A stretch of 64,000 nt of DNA, taken from positions 26,387 through 90,386 of the forward strand of contig JAKOSN010000038.1 of the NCBI GenBank assembly GCA_029777335.1, given 5' to 3'. Positions 63,384 through 64,000 of this stretch are shown piece by piece. The position numbers were made by a program, and so were the translations under genes. This DNA comes from Planctomycetota bacterium (lineage in GTDB: Bacteria; Planctomycetota; Planctomycetia; Gemmatales; Gemmataceae). Below the pieces are notes generated by a model. That model did not search any database and had not been told where the DNA came from. It worked only from the letters and a program-made list of their open reading frames with translations. How positions within the stretch are numbered: position 1 is the stretch's first letter; every line of letters begins with the position of its first letter.

Positions 63384-64000
63384 ATGGTTCAGAGGCGCAA
63401 ATGGTTCCTGATCGTTACGATCGGTCTTCTCGTGACCGTGGGGTTGGCGGTTGGGGGGAGTGGCTTGCTCCAGCGTGGGAAGTCGGGCGCCGAAGCGCAG
63501 GCCTCGTCCCGCACGGACCTCCCTGAAGGGGTGGCCGTGACGGTCGAGCCCGTTACGGCTCGAAGCGTTCAACGGACGGTCACGGTGGTCGGCTCTCTTT
63601 ATGGGCACGAAGAAGTAGCGGTGACACCCAAGGTCGAGGGACGGATCATCCGCATTCGCTGCGATGTGGGTGATATTGTCCGTCCCGGTGACACCTTGCT
63701 GGAGATCGACCCGACTGATTATCAACTCGCGGTCAACGAGGCCCGGCGTGCGCTTGATCTGGAGTTGGCGCGACTGGGGTTGAGAGAACTCCCTGGCAAG
63801 GACTTCGATGTCACCATGATTCCTTCGGTGGTGAGGGCCGCGGCCCAGGAACGCAATGCAGCAACGAAGCTGGAACGAGTACGTCAGCTAGGCAATCGTG
63901 GAGCGATCTCCCAGGAAGAACGAGACCAGGCGGATACCGATTATGCGGTGGCGCGCGCCAATCATCAGCAGGCCCGTCTAGAGGCAGAAACCAACCTGGC
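63384..64000 (+). CDS. RND/HlyD-type efflux periplasmic adaptor subunit, N-terminal part
   Basis: About 205 residues are visible before the right edge. The N-terminus has a signal or anchor (about residues 8-25). The lipoyl half-motif GRIIRIRCDVGDIVRPGDTLLEID is typical of membrane-fusion proteins, and an alpha-helical hairpin (LGNRGAISQEERDQADTDYAVARANHQQ) follows. These proteins join the inner-membrane pump to the outer-membrane channel. With the MarR gene it suggests a ligand-induced efflux system; the pump gene should lie to the right of the window. Confidence 0.9.
   Translation, partial: MVQRRKWFLIVTIGLLVTVGLAVGGSGLLQRGKSGAEAQASSRTDLPEGVAVTVEPVTARSVQRTVTVVGSLYGHEEVAVTPKVEGRIIRIRCDVGDIVRPGDTLLEIDPTDYQLAVNEARRALDLELARLGLRELPGKDFDVTMIPSVVRAAAQERNAATKLERVRQLGNRGAISQEERDQADTDYAVARANHQQARLEAETNL

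Overview
The window looks like chromosomal DNA from a GC-rich planctomycete, most likely of the Gemmata/Gemmataceae type. The evidence is the combination of a DUF1559 pilin-like protein ([10 protein letters not shown]-terminus), a TIGR02996-type N-terminal domain fused to leucine-rich repeats, FHA and Ser/Thr kinase proteins, an ECF sigma factor followed by a kinase-leader peptide, several CRTAC1/FG-GAP/ASPIC-UnbV proteins with TPR partners, multihaem cytochromes, and a SpoVG with an inserted zinc ribbon. No rRNA, tRNA, CRISPR array, transposase or phage gene was seen. Names are my recognition of families from sequence; no database was searched.

Layout. 1-1747 (minus): alpha/beta hydrolase, phospholipid-type methyltransferase and a GH3-family protein cut by the window edge, translationally coupled. 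1993-7500: PfkB kinase, FHA membrane protein, a small ORF with an in-frame TGA, a dual-specificity phosphatase, ECF sigma plus leader peptide, then a VTC polyphosphate-polymerase-like protein with its usual DUF4956 partner. 7514-16918: large Ser/Thr kinase, S9 peptidase, ispE-spoVG, photolyase, small membrane protein, SDR. 16934-19992: nitrite-ammonification genes nrfHA with a DUF3472 protein and a tiny membrane protein. 20103-31769: purB, a tyrosine-rich secreted protein, gamma-carbonic anhydrase, ureohydrolase, SMP-30 lactonase, DUF2071, an LRR protein, a cysteine desulfurase, a HEAT protein and MmgE/PrpD.

32013-53557 is the most distinctive part. It holds a haptahaem (seven CxxCH) cytochrome with TPRs, a structured AT-rich intergenic region, an exported amidohydrolase, then a four-gene minus-strand operon: membrane pentahaem cytochrome-TPR, CRTAC1, a 1194-residue TPR/FG-GAP/UnbV protein, and an AhpD-like protein. 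The AhpD-like gene is interrupted by a TGA exactly at the second catalytic cysteine, so it reads E-x11-C-x2-U-x3-H, and a SECIS-like stem follows. I interpret it as a selenoprotein. Divergent from this operon is a second cluster: CRTAC1 lipoprotein and TPR, then DUF1559, a lipoprotein and two more related TPR proteins.

53562-64000: DUF309, FHA-kinase, O-methyltransferase, response regulator, secretin-like secreted protein, a coupled chain of LRR membrane protein, lipase, methyltransferase and NCS2 permease, and a MarR regulator with a good promoter and operator candidate just upstream of an RND/HlyD-type efflux adaptor that runs off the end.

Together the genes suggest an aerobic or microaerobic, respiration-flexible bacterium (NrfHA, several multihaem cytochromes, photolyase) with heavy kinase/FHA signalling. 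The strongest lead is the selenocysteine-type AhpD protein coupled to the cytochrome-CRTAC1 operon. A second in-frame TGA at 4273, also followed by a SECIS-like hairpin, is a weaker candidate of the same kind.
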